From Undaria pinnatifida (Eukaryota; Sar; Phaeophyceae; Laminariales; Alariaceae), in the NCBI GenBank assembly GCA_012845835.1, contig JABAKD010000029.1:8501380-8565379 (forward strand): a stretch of DNA of 64,000 bases. Reading direction: 5' to 3'. Positions 22,737 to 33,700 of this stretch are shown one piece after another (position 1 is the stretch's first letter; each line of letters starts with the position of its first letter). The notes beneath the pieces are model-generated. The model saw nothing but the letters and a program-made list of their open reading frames with translations, searched no databases and was not told the origin of the DNA. The position numbers and the translations under genes are program-made.

Positions 22737-23224
22737 AGTCACTGCGTGAGCTAGACAACCAGGGTACCGCTTTTTTTTTTGTTTTTTTTTGCGGTCCACC
22801 GTGGTGGTTATCGAGTTAGATCATATTGTTCGGGGTGGAGAACCGTAACTCCGCACAAGGGGAATTATCGCATCACGTAGTGTGGGTATGGTTGGGCACC
22901 CACGAGGCAGGTACATAGTAGTACCCATTGCTGTCTCTGGAGTGGCCACACCAGAAAACAAAGTGTAACTCATTGGTCGTTGTCATCCATAAGCAAGAAA
23001 GTAGGCACAAGGTGCTGACGTCCGTCTTACGAGCGGTTCTTGGAAGGATGCGGTTCACCCTTCATGCGACTCGCCGAGCACCTCACGGCGCTTCGCGCTT
23101 GGTGCAAAGCAAGGTCTGCCTGGTTGATGAAAACCCGACGTGCTTCGTCCTAGCATAGTAGGGGCATAGTAGGGATGCGAGGTATATGGTCACGACTACG
23201 GCCATGCACAAACTGAGTACACCC
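22737..23224 (+). repeat. Dispersed repeat module B, solo copy
   Basis: About 490 bp shared with 45,482-46,044 (+), 52,401-52,897 (inverted) and 56,313-56,881 (+). Landmarks are ACTGCGTGAGCTAGACAACC, ACCGTAACTCCGCACAAGGG, CTGGAGTGGCCACACCA, GTCCGTCTTACGAGCGGTT and CCATGCACAAACTGAGTAC. The frames within it are not conserved between copies, so it is non-coding. Confidence 0.9.
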
Positions 23225-23613
23225 GTCCCCTATCGGAGCCTTCCTTAGTACCAATGTGTCCGTAAATATAAGTAACATTTTGTTTTAATACTAATGCCCA
23301 AAGGTTGCTTATATTTCCGGACAGGTTGGTAAGGTTTACGTTCGTTGTTTTGGCTAAGGCTCTTGTGTTGTCTTCACATTGCACTGTTGTTTCTACCCAA
23401 TCAATTACATCGGCACACCCATTGCCGTCCGGACTCGTCACCCTGTATCCTGTATATTGTACCTGGTATATTGATATATTAATAGCAGTATATTATATGC
23501 TGCAGTAGGTTCCATCTGCCGCGACCGCTGTGATTCGTCATGTATCAATAGTCCCCCTTCCCCCTCCCCCCCCTACAAGCCTGCCTACTTTTAACCGGAT
23601 AGGGCGGCCCACC

Positions 23614-24373
23614 ATGGAATGTGAGGAACGCTCACCTCACCCTCAATCACCCCACCCGCCCCCAACTCTCATTGCGTTTTTTGAAGGGTCGACAATTCCG
23701 TCGAAATTAGATGCATCGGCGGGTGACACCTCGACGCCATCTTCCAGCGGCGACAACGGAGCCACGTGCACGTGCCGAAACTGCAAGCAGCAGTTCCGAC
23801 GAGACGAGAACGAAGCCGGTTCTTGCTCGTGAGTGTGGGAAGCTGTGCCGCTGCCGCCCTCTGGATGTGCAGAAAATCATTCAACGTGTTCTGGTATGCT
23901 CGTTTCGGGACGCAACCAATTAACAGAGGGGGTTTAATCACTTTGCCGGTACTGCAACACAAACCCTCTAATACTACCTCACCCACCTTACCCCCCTACC
24001 CTACCCTACCCTAGGCCACCCTAACCCTACATTACCCTTTCTTACCCTAACCAACCCTACACTGCCCTACCCTACCCCACCCTACCCCTACCCTACCCTA
24101 CCCTGCATTACCTCACCCTAAGCCTACCCTACCCCGCCCCACCCACTGCTTTGGGGCAGGTTCCATCCGGGCCTGTTCAGCGGACGGCTGAACCGAGTGA
24201 ACGATGTTGACACGTCGGGGCTGGAGTATTTCTGGTCTTGTTGCGGCGAGGGTGACAGGTCTCATCCGGGTTGCGCCAGCGGCCGACACGTGTCATACGA
24301 CGACCCGCCGGAGGGAGGGGAAGGGGGGTGGAGGAGTCCTCTTACTGGCACGCTTCGGTCTTCTTCACCTTGA
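23614..24373 (+). CDS. CHORD-like zinc-binding domain protein (two exons, 142 aa)
   Basis: Exon 1 is 23,614-23,828 and exon 2 is 24,160-24,373. The start ATG has an ideal context (CCCACCATGG). The donor is GCTC|GTGAGTG and the acceptor is GGGGCAG|G; both are phase 2 and split a Ser codon. The 142-residue product has a Pro/Ser-rich N-terminus (1-50) and one zinc module: C52, C54 and C57 in CTCRNCKQQF, C71 and H74 in SCSFHPG, C99 and C100 in FWSCCG, and C110 and H115 in GCASGRH. The order C-x2-C, Asn, C-x2-H-P-G, W-x-CC, GC-x4-H is that of CHORD-type domains, which bind zinc and mediate HSP90/SGT1 contacts. Only one module is present and there is no CS domain. It could be another family sharing this fold. 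Seven zinc ligands lie across the splice, which strongly supports the intron. Confidence 0.72.
23829..24159 (+). repeat. Intron built of CCCTA-type telomere-like repeats
   Basis: From about 23,972 to 24,145 the intron is a degenerate array of CCCTA, CCCTAA and CCCTACC units, resembling interstitial telomeric repeat in the C-rich orientation. Being pyrimidine-rich, it also supplies the tract before the 3' splice site at 24,159. Confidence 0.85.
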
Positions 24374-24734
24374 CCCCCTCAGAAGTGCACACACACATTT
24401 TTGGAGACAATATACTTCGGGGGAGTAATTAAAAGTGTGGGATGTTTAACGTGGAGTTGAAGAGTTTAGCTTGGTAAGATAGTACCAGTGGATATGCCGG
24501 GGACGGTATATGTTTATGGTGTATATCTTTTAATTGTTCGTGTAAGTCGAAGCGTACGTTTTATAATGCTCCTGCGGACGAGTAAAATTTAACATGAACC
24601 CCATTTTTAGGGCTGAGCTCCCCGTTATGTGAACAGAACGCTTGGAGTTCGACTGTTAATAATGGGATTTTTTTCAGGGGTTGGAAAAGGGTTAAGCTCA
24701 CCACACTTTTAGATATATTATATAAAAATAAAAA

Positions 24735-24925
24735 TATACTACATACAGCTGTGAGATCGAAGATTTTGCCGAAACTCGTCTTTGCCAGCTGTGTGTGATA
24801 CTCGCGATCGCGCGTGTTGCTGGGTGTGTATCCCCTTGAAGGATATGCGCCGGCGACTCCCCTTAGAACTACAGTATAGCTTGTACCAGGGTCAACAGGG
24901 TGATGTCAATCAATCACATTTAGAT
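24735..24925 (-). repeat. Dispersed repeat module A (inverted copy)
   Basis: Reverse-complement copy of module A. It shows CTGTGAGATCGAAGATTTTG, then GCGACTCCCCTTAGAACTA and CCAGGGTCAACAGGGTGATG. It is a solo copy without B. Confidence 0.85.
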
Positions 24926-25629
24926 TCATGTGTGTCGTTTCGATTTAACTCGGCTGTAGAACATTGTGGTGCTGTCATGGCAATGGCAGAGCGAGCTGCC
25001 GTGGCATACGGTCGAGTGGGTATGTCGACCCGCCCTGATCCTCCCCCCGCCCGAGATGAGGTGCGGTGGAGATAATAACCGTGTACTGCAGTGTGGGAAC
25101 GAACGGCTCGAACTCAACCACTAACAACCAAGGCTTACGCCGCCTCCCCGCCGGACTCGGTCCAGTTGCGATCCACCCGACCCATTCAAGCAGCGTTGTT
25201 CCCCATAGATTGTGATCAGAGGGGCGGAAGAGAGGGAAACGAGGGGGGGTGGGGGCGAGGGAAGGAACGGACGCACGAAAGGCGTTCTTACTTGGCGTGT
25301 ACAACTCGGCTGCGAGTCCGACTAATGATTTTAGATCTCAATTTTTGTTGACACGTGTTAAGGTCTGGTACGTTTGTAACGCGTACTCTCTGCGGAGAGG
25401 CCGAAGGATGCATATGGTCAGTGAATTCGGTTCCCGGCGACTGAGGACTCGCCCCGGACTCCTGCTAACTTCAGGCGTAAAGCTGCGGGGGGGGGGTGTT
25501 GTGCTCACTTATTCACGAAGGCGCAATGGGTTTGTGCGCTAAGCATTACCTGGTGCCTGGCGCTTTTGGCTTTCCCTCTGGCTCACCATCTAATAATCAT
25601 CACGTCATGAACGAATATTGATACCCTGG

Positions 25630-25820
25630 TACCTTCCGGCTGGGCATCCAACCTTTATTTTTTTCATGTACCGGGGACAAAAGCTCAGGCCGGCATACAA
25701 CCTTGAAAGTTGTTCGATATGCCGGGGACTAGAGCCGACTTGCCCCCGGGGACAAAAACGAAGACCGACATACAACCTTGATATTTGTTCGACCTACCGG
25801 GGGACTGGAAGCCAGCTTTG
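25630..25820 (+). repeat. Two to three tandem copies of an approximately 75-bp unit
   Basis: CCGGGGACAAAA followed by GACATACAACCTTGA or GGCATACAACCTTGA and a TTGTTCGA end recurs at 25,671 and 25,746. A partial copy lies upstream near 25,630. No gene is supported. Confidence 0.7.
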
Positions 25821-25977
25821 CCGAGTAGAGGGTGAAGACAGCCCTGACACCCAGAGTCGGTGGTTGGTTGTTTGTAGTGATTCATGATGTGAAAAACCTT
25901 ACGGTTTTCGTTGTTCTGTATAATAGTTTTTTTTTTTTTATTGTGTTGGTGTGAGGCGACAGTCCCGAAGCAGCCCC

Positions 25978-26272
25978 CCTCTCTCCCTCTCTCTCTCCCT
26001 CCCTCCCTCCCTCCCTCCCTCCCTCCCTCCCTCCCTCCCTCCCTCCCTCCCTCCCTCCCTCCCTCCCTCCCTCCCTCCCTCCCTCCCTCCCTCCCTCCCT
26101 CCCTCCCTCCCTCCCTCCCTCCCTCCCTCCCTCCCTCCCTCCCTCCCTCCCTCCCTCCCTCCCTCCCTCCCTCCCTCCCTCCCTCCCTCCCTCCCTCCCT
26201 CCCTCCCTCCCTCCCTCCCTCTCTCCCTCCCTCCCTCCCTCCCTCCCTCCCTCCCTCCCTCCCTCCCCCCTC
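25978..26272 (+). repeat. (CCCT)n microsatellite
   Basis: Nearly 300 bp of CCCT units with a few CTCT interruptions. It generates long SLPP and GREG reading frames on both strands that are not genes. The tail at 26,335-26,420 is GATGATGTG-rich. Confidence 0.98.
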
Positions 26273-26669
26273 TTCGTGTAGTTAGGAGGTGGCGAGAGCA
26301 CGTATTCCGCGATGAACAGATGGTGCTTAATATGACGATCGATTGTGGTGATGGTGATGATGTGAATGTCGGTATGGAGGAGGATGACGATGTGATGGTG
26401 ATGTGGTGGGACGCGATAATGCTAAATGGCGATTGTGGTGGTGACAGCGTCACGGCCTTGAGGCACCAACCGCTGGGTCAGCCAAAACCCCTTCACGTTC
26501 TCGCAACACGCTGATGGGGTGCAGTCGAAGCTGCACCTCCCGCTATTTTCGCAAACACTGCACCCGCGTTTGGGAGGGCGGACTGTTGGCTATATAGTTT
26601 AACTGGATAGAGCTCAGTGGGTAGTGCTATATATAACCAACAATATATATACATATGTTTTACAGTTCG

Positions 26670-27020
26670 TTAGTTGATTCTCGCCGACTTCGCAACAGGG
26701 ATCTCCGGGGCTCTAACAACGCAGACAATATATTCATTATGTAAGAATTGCAGCCGCGTCTTGAGGAACATACGATAAAAAATCCCGTCCGGCGCTGGCC
26801 GATGACTTTTTTTATCAGCTTCCAAGACTTGACGCTTGTTGTCGATGGTGCTGGGTGTTCCAGCGATCGATTCGTCTTGATACGGGGGTGAATATCCGTT
26901 TGAGGTTAGAGACGACCCGCTGGGAATCTGGCGTAGGATTAAAAACTGAACCCCAAATGGCTTGGAAGTCGAGTCACTCTCCAAAACAATCGTGGTAGTT
27001 CGGGCGTGTGTCGGATGCAT
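26670..27020 (-). pseudogene. Possible LINE reverse-transcriptase fragment
   Basis: A minus-strand frame contains KKSHRPAPDGIFYRMF followed by a hydrophobic run and APEIPVAKSARIN. The RPAPDGIFYR phrase resembles the K-x-PGPDGI-x-Y motif in domain 1 of LINE reverse transcriptases, and a proline and an Ile-Asn follow at about the expected distance. No catalytic motif is visible and the match is short, so this is a weak call. Confidence 0.25.
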
Positions 27021-27267
27021 AGCTCAAGGCACAGGGCATCCGAGAAGCCGAGAATTGGCGGGGGCCGCTTGTTTTTGTGTGTTTTATCAGCTATCAATAC
27101 CCGTGGTGGCGTGGTGGCGTGGCGTCAATCGATGCTGTGGGTCGTTTAAAGGGGGGGGGTGGGTAGGTCATGCCTGAACGGAGGCGGCTCGAGGCACACA
27201 CGAGACACGAAAACAGAGAACATGATAGTTGCGTTTCAGACGAGGGCCCACAGAAAAAAAAAACATG

Positions 27268-27548
27268 ATCCACGCTACCCAGAGGTAGCAGTTTTCGTGT
27301 GAAATGGTTTCTGAATGACGGAGAGCCCTCCTTGACCCAAAATCGTCGCAAATCGGCATTTTTTTTGGCATGACTCTTTTAATTGTGTACCTAGGCCGTG
27401 AGATTTTTTTTTTTCATCCGAAACGTAGCAGTTTTCAAGTTTTTTCTCCAAAAATATCTGTTTTTTGGGGGCGAGATCTCTTAAGCGCTCCCAAAATTGA
27501 AGAACTTCCAGAAAAAAAGTGGTGAACCTCTATCATCGTAGCACGCGT
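27268..27548. mobile_element. Short inverted-repeat element, family F copy 1
   Basis: Related throughout to 48,612-48,864. It opens with CCAGAGGTAGCAGTTTTCGT and closes with GGTGAACCTCTATCATCGTA followed by GCACGCGT. These ends are imperfect inverted repeats of the type ACGCGTGCCACGATAGAGGTGCAC. The interior carries CTTGACCCAAAATCGTC and GTACCTAGGCCGTGAGA landmarks and no coding. It is MITE-like. Confidence 0.7.
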
Positions 27549-30500
27549 CATTCACTGTCCGTTCAGACATGCACGTCGAAGCCTATCTCTGCACGTTTCC
27601 ACGCCCCGACTTTATATCTCTGAAGCTTTTCGCTCGGCGGCCAACGGCTGAGTGTGTGCGCGGGCGGGTTGGGTTTCCAAATAAATCACGAGGCGTCCGT
27701 GAGGGGCGGGGACGATTGTTTGCCATGCCCCACTCAGCGCGTCTCTCGTGTGATTTTAGTGTGGCTGACCCCCCCCCCCCCTAATCACCCGTAGCCGAAA
27801 AAAATAGAATGTGGGACGTCATGTGGATTTTGTTTTCTGGGCGCCGATGTTTCAGAGACCCTGCTCGTTCGTTATCAGCGAGGAGGAAACTTGCCTCAGC
27901 GAGCGTGTGACTTTGTTTTTAGCATTTCCCTGGTAGTTTCACACATGATGAGATGCTCGGCTCGATCCTCTGGGCAATCCATGGCCAATTGGCCATTTTC
28001 CTCCCTTCCCTCCGAAACAAGCGTAGACGCTATTTTACAGCGCAGTTTTTTTTCAACGCTGTGTTGCCCCGGAAAGAACAACATTCGCATGCTGTTCCCC
28101 CCAGTGTGTCGAGCCTTTTTTTATCATCAGGGAAAACTCGTAAGCGTTGTTTGAGATGACCACTAATTACTAATTAGGCTATCTTTGTCCTGTACGTTCA
28201 GCTGCACCCCACGTGTTCAGGGAGGAACTGCTTGAATTTAGTGGGGGATGAATCGTAGTGGCTAGGAAGTTAGTGACGACGCGGCAGGCGGCCCATGGAC
28301 TCGTTGAAATATTACCTTGCCATCCCAGGGCGCCCGAAAAAAACCCAACAATGACCCACACTCCCGTTTTTGAGATTCGGATCTCTAGAAGGGGGGGGGG
28401 GGGGGGGGGGATGGGTCAGCCACACCAAATGCAAGTGATTCGATGAGTTAAGGAAAGGTTAATATTTTTTCCAAGTCACAAGTACCGCGGGAACCCGAAT
28501 GCGCGTATCCTCTTTCAATCATTGGGCGACCGAATACCTCACCCTCAGATTAAATCGGTGCTCGTAAACGGGCAGATAGTTAAATTGGTTCTGCACGCAT
28601 GCATGCCTGAACGGGCAGCAGTGCGCCACATACATGTAGTTGCAAGCGTACACTGGTACGGCGATGAACCCAGTTAAGCGCTCACACTTTCCTCGTGCCT
28701 GTATAGGGGGTGGGAGGGTGGAGTGGGGTGTGGGTCACCAATAACGCCATTATATTGTCTGGGCGTCCTCGTAGTATTTTCAACGATTAGTCGCTTCTGG
28801 GCGAGCGGCGGACGCGATGGAGCGATCAACCAACGCAGCCAGCCAGATGCCGCGGACACCCCTCTATCGAGCTGGCGATCAACAAGAAGCAGTTATCTCA
28901 TGTGACGCACGAAATGAGTGCTCAAGACTCAATTGTCGGTCGCGATATACAACAACCTCCGCTCTACTGCTGTTGTAGTAAGAGAGTACCCCAACAATTT
29001 TGCGTGCCAGTAATCGGACTGCGCGCTGGGGTCCTCGTTTTGCTCGTCGATCTTGAGGTCGGCTCTTCACCGGTCTCACCACCGCAGACACACCAGAAAA
29101 AGTACCACGAATATCATGCGTCACAGGGATTATTTGAGGCAATGAAAACGATGACTCAGTCTTCCATGAAGATATTTCTCGACTCACGCCCTCTTCTCGC
29201 GGGTTCAGCAACAGAACAGCGTGATTTTCAACATGATCTCACCGGTGTTTCTGAACGTTCGAACCCCGCATTGCAGCCAGCAAAGGAGTACAGTAGTAGT
29301 GACCGTCTATCGGATAAGAGACTTGATGCAACTCTCACTGAGTTGTGTTCGAGGTGAAACTAATTAGACGTCAACGGAATAAGGGTGTAAATGTGTGCGC
29401 ATGCGGGCATAGAATAAACAACTTTACAAGGTCGATGCTGCAAAATGCTGCTGCAGGTGAAAATACATCCAAGTTTTGGTATTATTGGATAGACACGACA
29501 GGAACAAGACCAACGAAGCGCAAATTCCACAACAAAAAACGAGCATCCCATTGAGCCATACGGTTCCTCCAAAAATAAAGCTTGTGAATCTGTTTTGATT
29601 TGTGTGTTCCTCTACAACAAACAGCCAGCCGTCCGTGCAGAATTAATAAGTGTGCCTTATGTACCACGTCAGGATCAACCATGAACACAGCCACCATCGC
29701 TACCAGCAGCAGCAACAAACATGCATAATCCTTCTGCTGCCGAGAAGAAACAATTGCACGAAAACATTACAAAAGCAGAAGCAGCAGCACCAGCGGCATC
29801 GTGGGCCCCCTCCTTCCCCTCCTCGATGGAGAGGGCGGGAGGAAACTTATGACACGGCATCAAGGCGACAACAGCACAGACCTCGCGGTCGTGCATACGG
29901 CGAAACGCTTGCGTCGACTAAAGAGAGCAGTTCCCTCGCCTCTCGCGACAAATCATCTCAAAGACAAAAGCAGAAAACCCATCCTAGCTAGGTGAGGGGA
30001 GAAGACACGGTCGGGAGGGGGGCACCCGCCAGCCCAACAACCCCCGCAACGAGAACGCCTCACGGTGGCTGACTGCATGCCGCACCGAAAAAAAATCTGC
30101 GCGCACAACTTTGAAGGGCAGCCACGAAAAAAAAAAGAAAATCAGTAAAAAACGTAGTTGCAGTTTTTTGTTCCCCTTTAGGTGTGCCCGGAAATTCCGT
30201 CACCCCAGCAAGGGCTACGCTCCCATATCATTAGAACGCCGTGGAGAGGGGGGGCGGTGAATCCTTTCACCCCGGGTCCACTCAGTGTTGTGTTTCGGTA
30301 CAAGACGTATCTATGCCGCTTCTAAAACAGGCCGCAACGTCGACATCACGTAACGCCCCCCCAAAAAGCGAAAGTTGAAATCAAATTCAAACCCAAACCT
30401 CCGCGTGTTCACGACTGACCCCCCTCCACCATTTTCGCCTAGAAAATTCACTGACAAAACGGCAAAGTAAAAAAAAAAGCAAAAAAAGAGGTCACAAAAA

Positions 30501-30710
30501 AGGGTGGAGCAAGTTTCAACTCGAGTTGTGACGTTGACCCCAACATTAAAGCAGAGGAAAAACAAAAAACAGCGAAAAATAAATCCCTTCCCGCTGCTCC
30601 AGCTCCTGCTACTCAAATCCAGTCCCCGCCGACCCCCAGGTCACCCCCCTCCCCCCTTCCCCCCCCCCCCCCCCCCCCTAAACGAACGCAAGTAATATCT
30701 TCATTGCTCT
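27549..30710. other. No supported gene
   Basis: Scattered open frames at about 28,900-29,360, 29,345-29,554 and 29,650-30,000 have biased composition and no recognisable motif. I could not chain exons. A run of G (28,390-28,410) and a C run ending at 30,678, just beyond the psbM stop, mark low-complexity sites. The 3' untranslated region of the psbM-like gene should lie immediately below 30,710. Confidence 0.4.
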
Positions 30711-33700
30711 TTATTTGTCCATGTTCTGGCCCTCGATGACACCGGCCTTCTTCTGCTCGGTACCGAAGTAAAGGGTGATAAGGAAAGAGCACGGGATGAA
30801 CATGCCCACGACGATGGCAAGGGTCGCGGTACCGTTGTCCGCGATGAGCTCGGTGGGGAGCTGCGCCAGGGCGCTCGACTGTTCCGCGGCGTAGGACGCG
30901 AGGGGCGAGCACACCGAGAGGATCGTGGCCGCCGCCGCTGCCGGCACGGCGGCGGGCAAGCTGGTCTGTGCGCTCATCTGCACGGTCTGCTTCACGGCCA
31001 CTGCAGAACCAAGAACCGCCGAAAGAGCAGGGAGGAAGGGACGGGAGGGAGGTGGGGGCGGGAGGGTGAGAATGACGAGATGGTACAACAGAAAGAAGGA
31101 GTTGGCAGGGGGTAGCGGTAGGGGAGGTTGAGATAGACGAGACGATACGACACAAACGAGAGCATCAGAAGATGAGTTGAACACGGGATTCGACCATCGG
31201 GGGGATAAGGAAGGACATCGGTGTCAATGCTTCAGCGAAACAAGAGCGGCCCGTAATACGAAAGCTATCGGGGGTGGGGCGTTGATTTTCACGATCCCCT
31301 TGGTGTCAAACTTTGGCCAGCAACTTGGTGCACGAATGGCAGAGGTTCTTAAAAGGTGTACTGCAAATAATTATCCCCCACAAACCCCAACCACTTGTGG
31401 GTGTTGGTTGCACCGCTCTTCTGAAGATTTACCGCGGACTCTACAACGTCAACCGTCGAAACATGTATCATGTGGTCATCTTCTGACTATGGAGGGGGGA
31501 CACGCCCTTCTTCGAGCCGCACGAAGAAGGTTGCCCCCTGTAAAGTCAAAAGGATTACGACATGACAGATGTTCCCACGGGTGAACGTCGAGAGTCTGCG
31601 GTAACTTTCAAGAACAGCGGTGCAACACCCACGGTGTAAAGACGAACAGGCCCGGTTTGGCCAACTTTCGCACGATGGCCACGCCGTCTGCTAAGAAGTG
31701 CACAGAGTTCGGCAACTCTCTGTCTCCGATTATCACAAACTTGTCAGCTTATCCTATTATCACAAACTTGTCAGTTTGTCCGAATATCACAACTTGTCAG
31801 CTTGTCCGAATATCACAAACTTGTCAGCTTGTCCGATTATCACAAACTTGTCAGCTTGTCCGATTATCACAAACTTGTCAGCTTGTCCGAATATCACAAA
31901 CTTGTCAGCTTGTCCGATAATCACAAACTTGTCAGCTTGTCCGGTTATCACAAACTTGTCAGCTTGTCGCCCCCAAATGGGTCCAGTTGTCATGTAGGGG
32001 GGCACCCTGGTGTAAAACAGTACACACCAGACACAGCGGCAAGTTTTAAAAAAAAACAAAAAAAGGGCATGGAAAACGCCTTCCGTCAGGGAGTACCAGC
32101 ACAGCAACAATACACACCGCCGACCCCACTCCTTGAAGCCCCCTCCCCCCCCCCCCCCCCCCGACTTCAGCTCAGTCTCGAAAGGGATGCGTGGTCAATG
32201 GTCAAATGACTTAAGGCAAGCAACAAATAAGTCCGCCCCCCCCCCCTTCCCCCCCCGACTTCACAGCTCGTTGGTACAGCGTGGGCGTTACGCGACCTTG
32301 CATGCGTGGGTTACAGCGCGCGCGGTTGGGTGCCCTGGCATGCACTCCATCTTGCTGTTGTAGGAACACAAATCAGCCGACTCAAGATTCTCGAAATAAC
32401 GTCGGAAAAAGATAGGCAAGCCGGAGCCGACACGGCTTGGGGGGGAAGGGGGGGCTGCGAGACGCACGTCACTCCTGCGTTGACAACGGATCAAGCAAAT
32501 AGTTGATGCTCAGGCTGTTCCAAAATCTCGTGAAGGCGCGGGCGACAAATACTTTAGAACTGCACCTGCATTTCTTGGGGGACAAACTACTTCGAAATAC
32601 CAAAATTTCGTGAAGGCGCGGGCGACAAATACTTTAGAACTGCACCTGCATTTTTTGGGGGACAAACTACTTCGAAATAGCCCACGGTCACGTTTTGCAT
32701 CACCAAAAAGGTTAACGTGCTGCACAACGAAAACGTCGTGCCAGGTGCCCCCCCGCCAAAAGTCTCCGCGCCACAAAGAGCAATACCAATCGGTCGGCAT
32801 GTGTAAGAACCGCATGGATGCACGGGTATAAACCCTACCACACGGTCCATACATTTTCGGACAACGTGGCAGAAGCTATGGAAAGGGGGGAGGGCGCGAT
32901 GGCGCCGTGGGGAGAGGAACGGATAGCAGTGCCGACAGGGCATCAAAAACCCATTCAGGGCGACCAATCCAACGCAAGCAGCAGCAGCGTCAGGAAACAT
33001 GATTGGAGGAGGGGGGGGCGGGGGGGGGTCCTCTGGAGTTGTGGAATCCACTGACAAAACGTTTTTTTGGTACAACCTGGCAGACAAGCTGCGGGAGGGT
33101 TCAAAATACATCAGACCCGTACCACAAGGTACCCCAGCTCTGAGCAAGGATCGTTTGTGCACTCAAAGTATTTGCCAAAATGGTCCTTTCATTTACGAAC
33201 AGATTGGCGTAATAGGAACACGTCAGGTTCGGCCGTCCGACTAAATTTATCGAGTGCGGTACTCAGATATTTACCAAAGCCGCATATGATACTCTGTAAC
33301 GGCAACATGCTACTACCTACTGCTGTAGTTCCAAAAGATTGTGTCTCGAGCTTAGTGTTGGGGCGGTCCCCAACGGAACGAACGCGAAGAACGCAAGGAA
33401 CGAAGAACGCAAGGAACGCAAAGAAAGCCGCCGGAAAGGTTCTTCCGAGAGGAGGGGTTAGGCAGGCATGTTCCGGGTGGGAGCGCTGAGAGCAAACCAG
33501 GGCCATACAATCAAGTGATTCCAAGATGAATGCCTTGCCGAGATATTCATACGCAGCTTGCGAAGTTGAGTTTCAACCCTTCAATCTGTTGCTCACAGCT
33601 GACGTTTTTCAATTTTATCGTACGAGGTACAAAGTCTAGTCTATATGTCTAAATAACCCGAGGTGAAGACGTTTTTTTCAGTCGCGAGTAGTGCGACGTA

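Noticed and set aside
25882-26514. Long SLPP / GREG reading frames on both strands
   Set aside because: They are produced by the CCCT microsatellite; the frame is open only because the 4-bp unit contains no stop.
31001-31184. Upstream extension of the psbM exon-2 frame
   Set aside because: The frame continues past a good acceptor (TTCTGCAG) into pyrimidine-rich, low-complexity sequence with no targeting signal; it is treated as intron.
31727-31968. Possible CRISPR array
   Set aside because: Units are directly adjacent with no unique spacers and the genome is eukaryotic; it is an ordinary tandem repeat.
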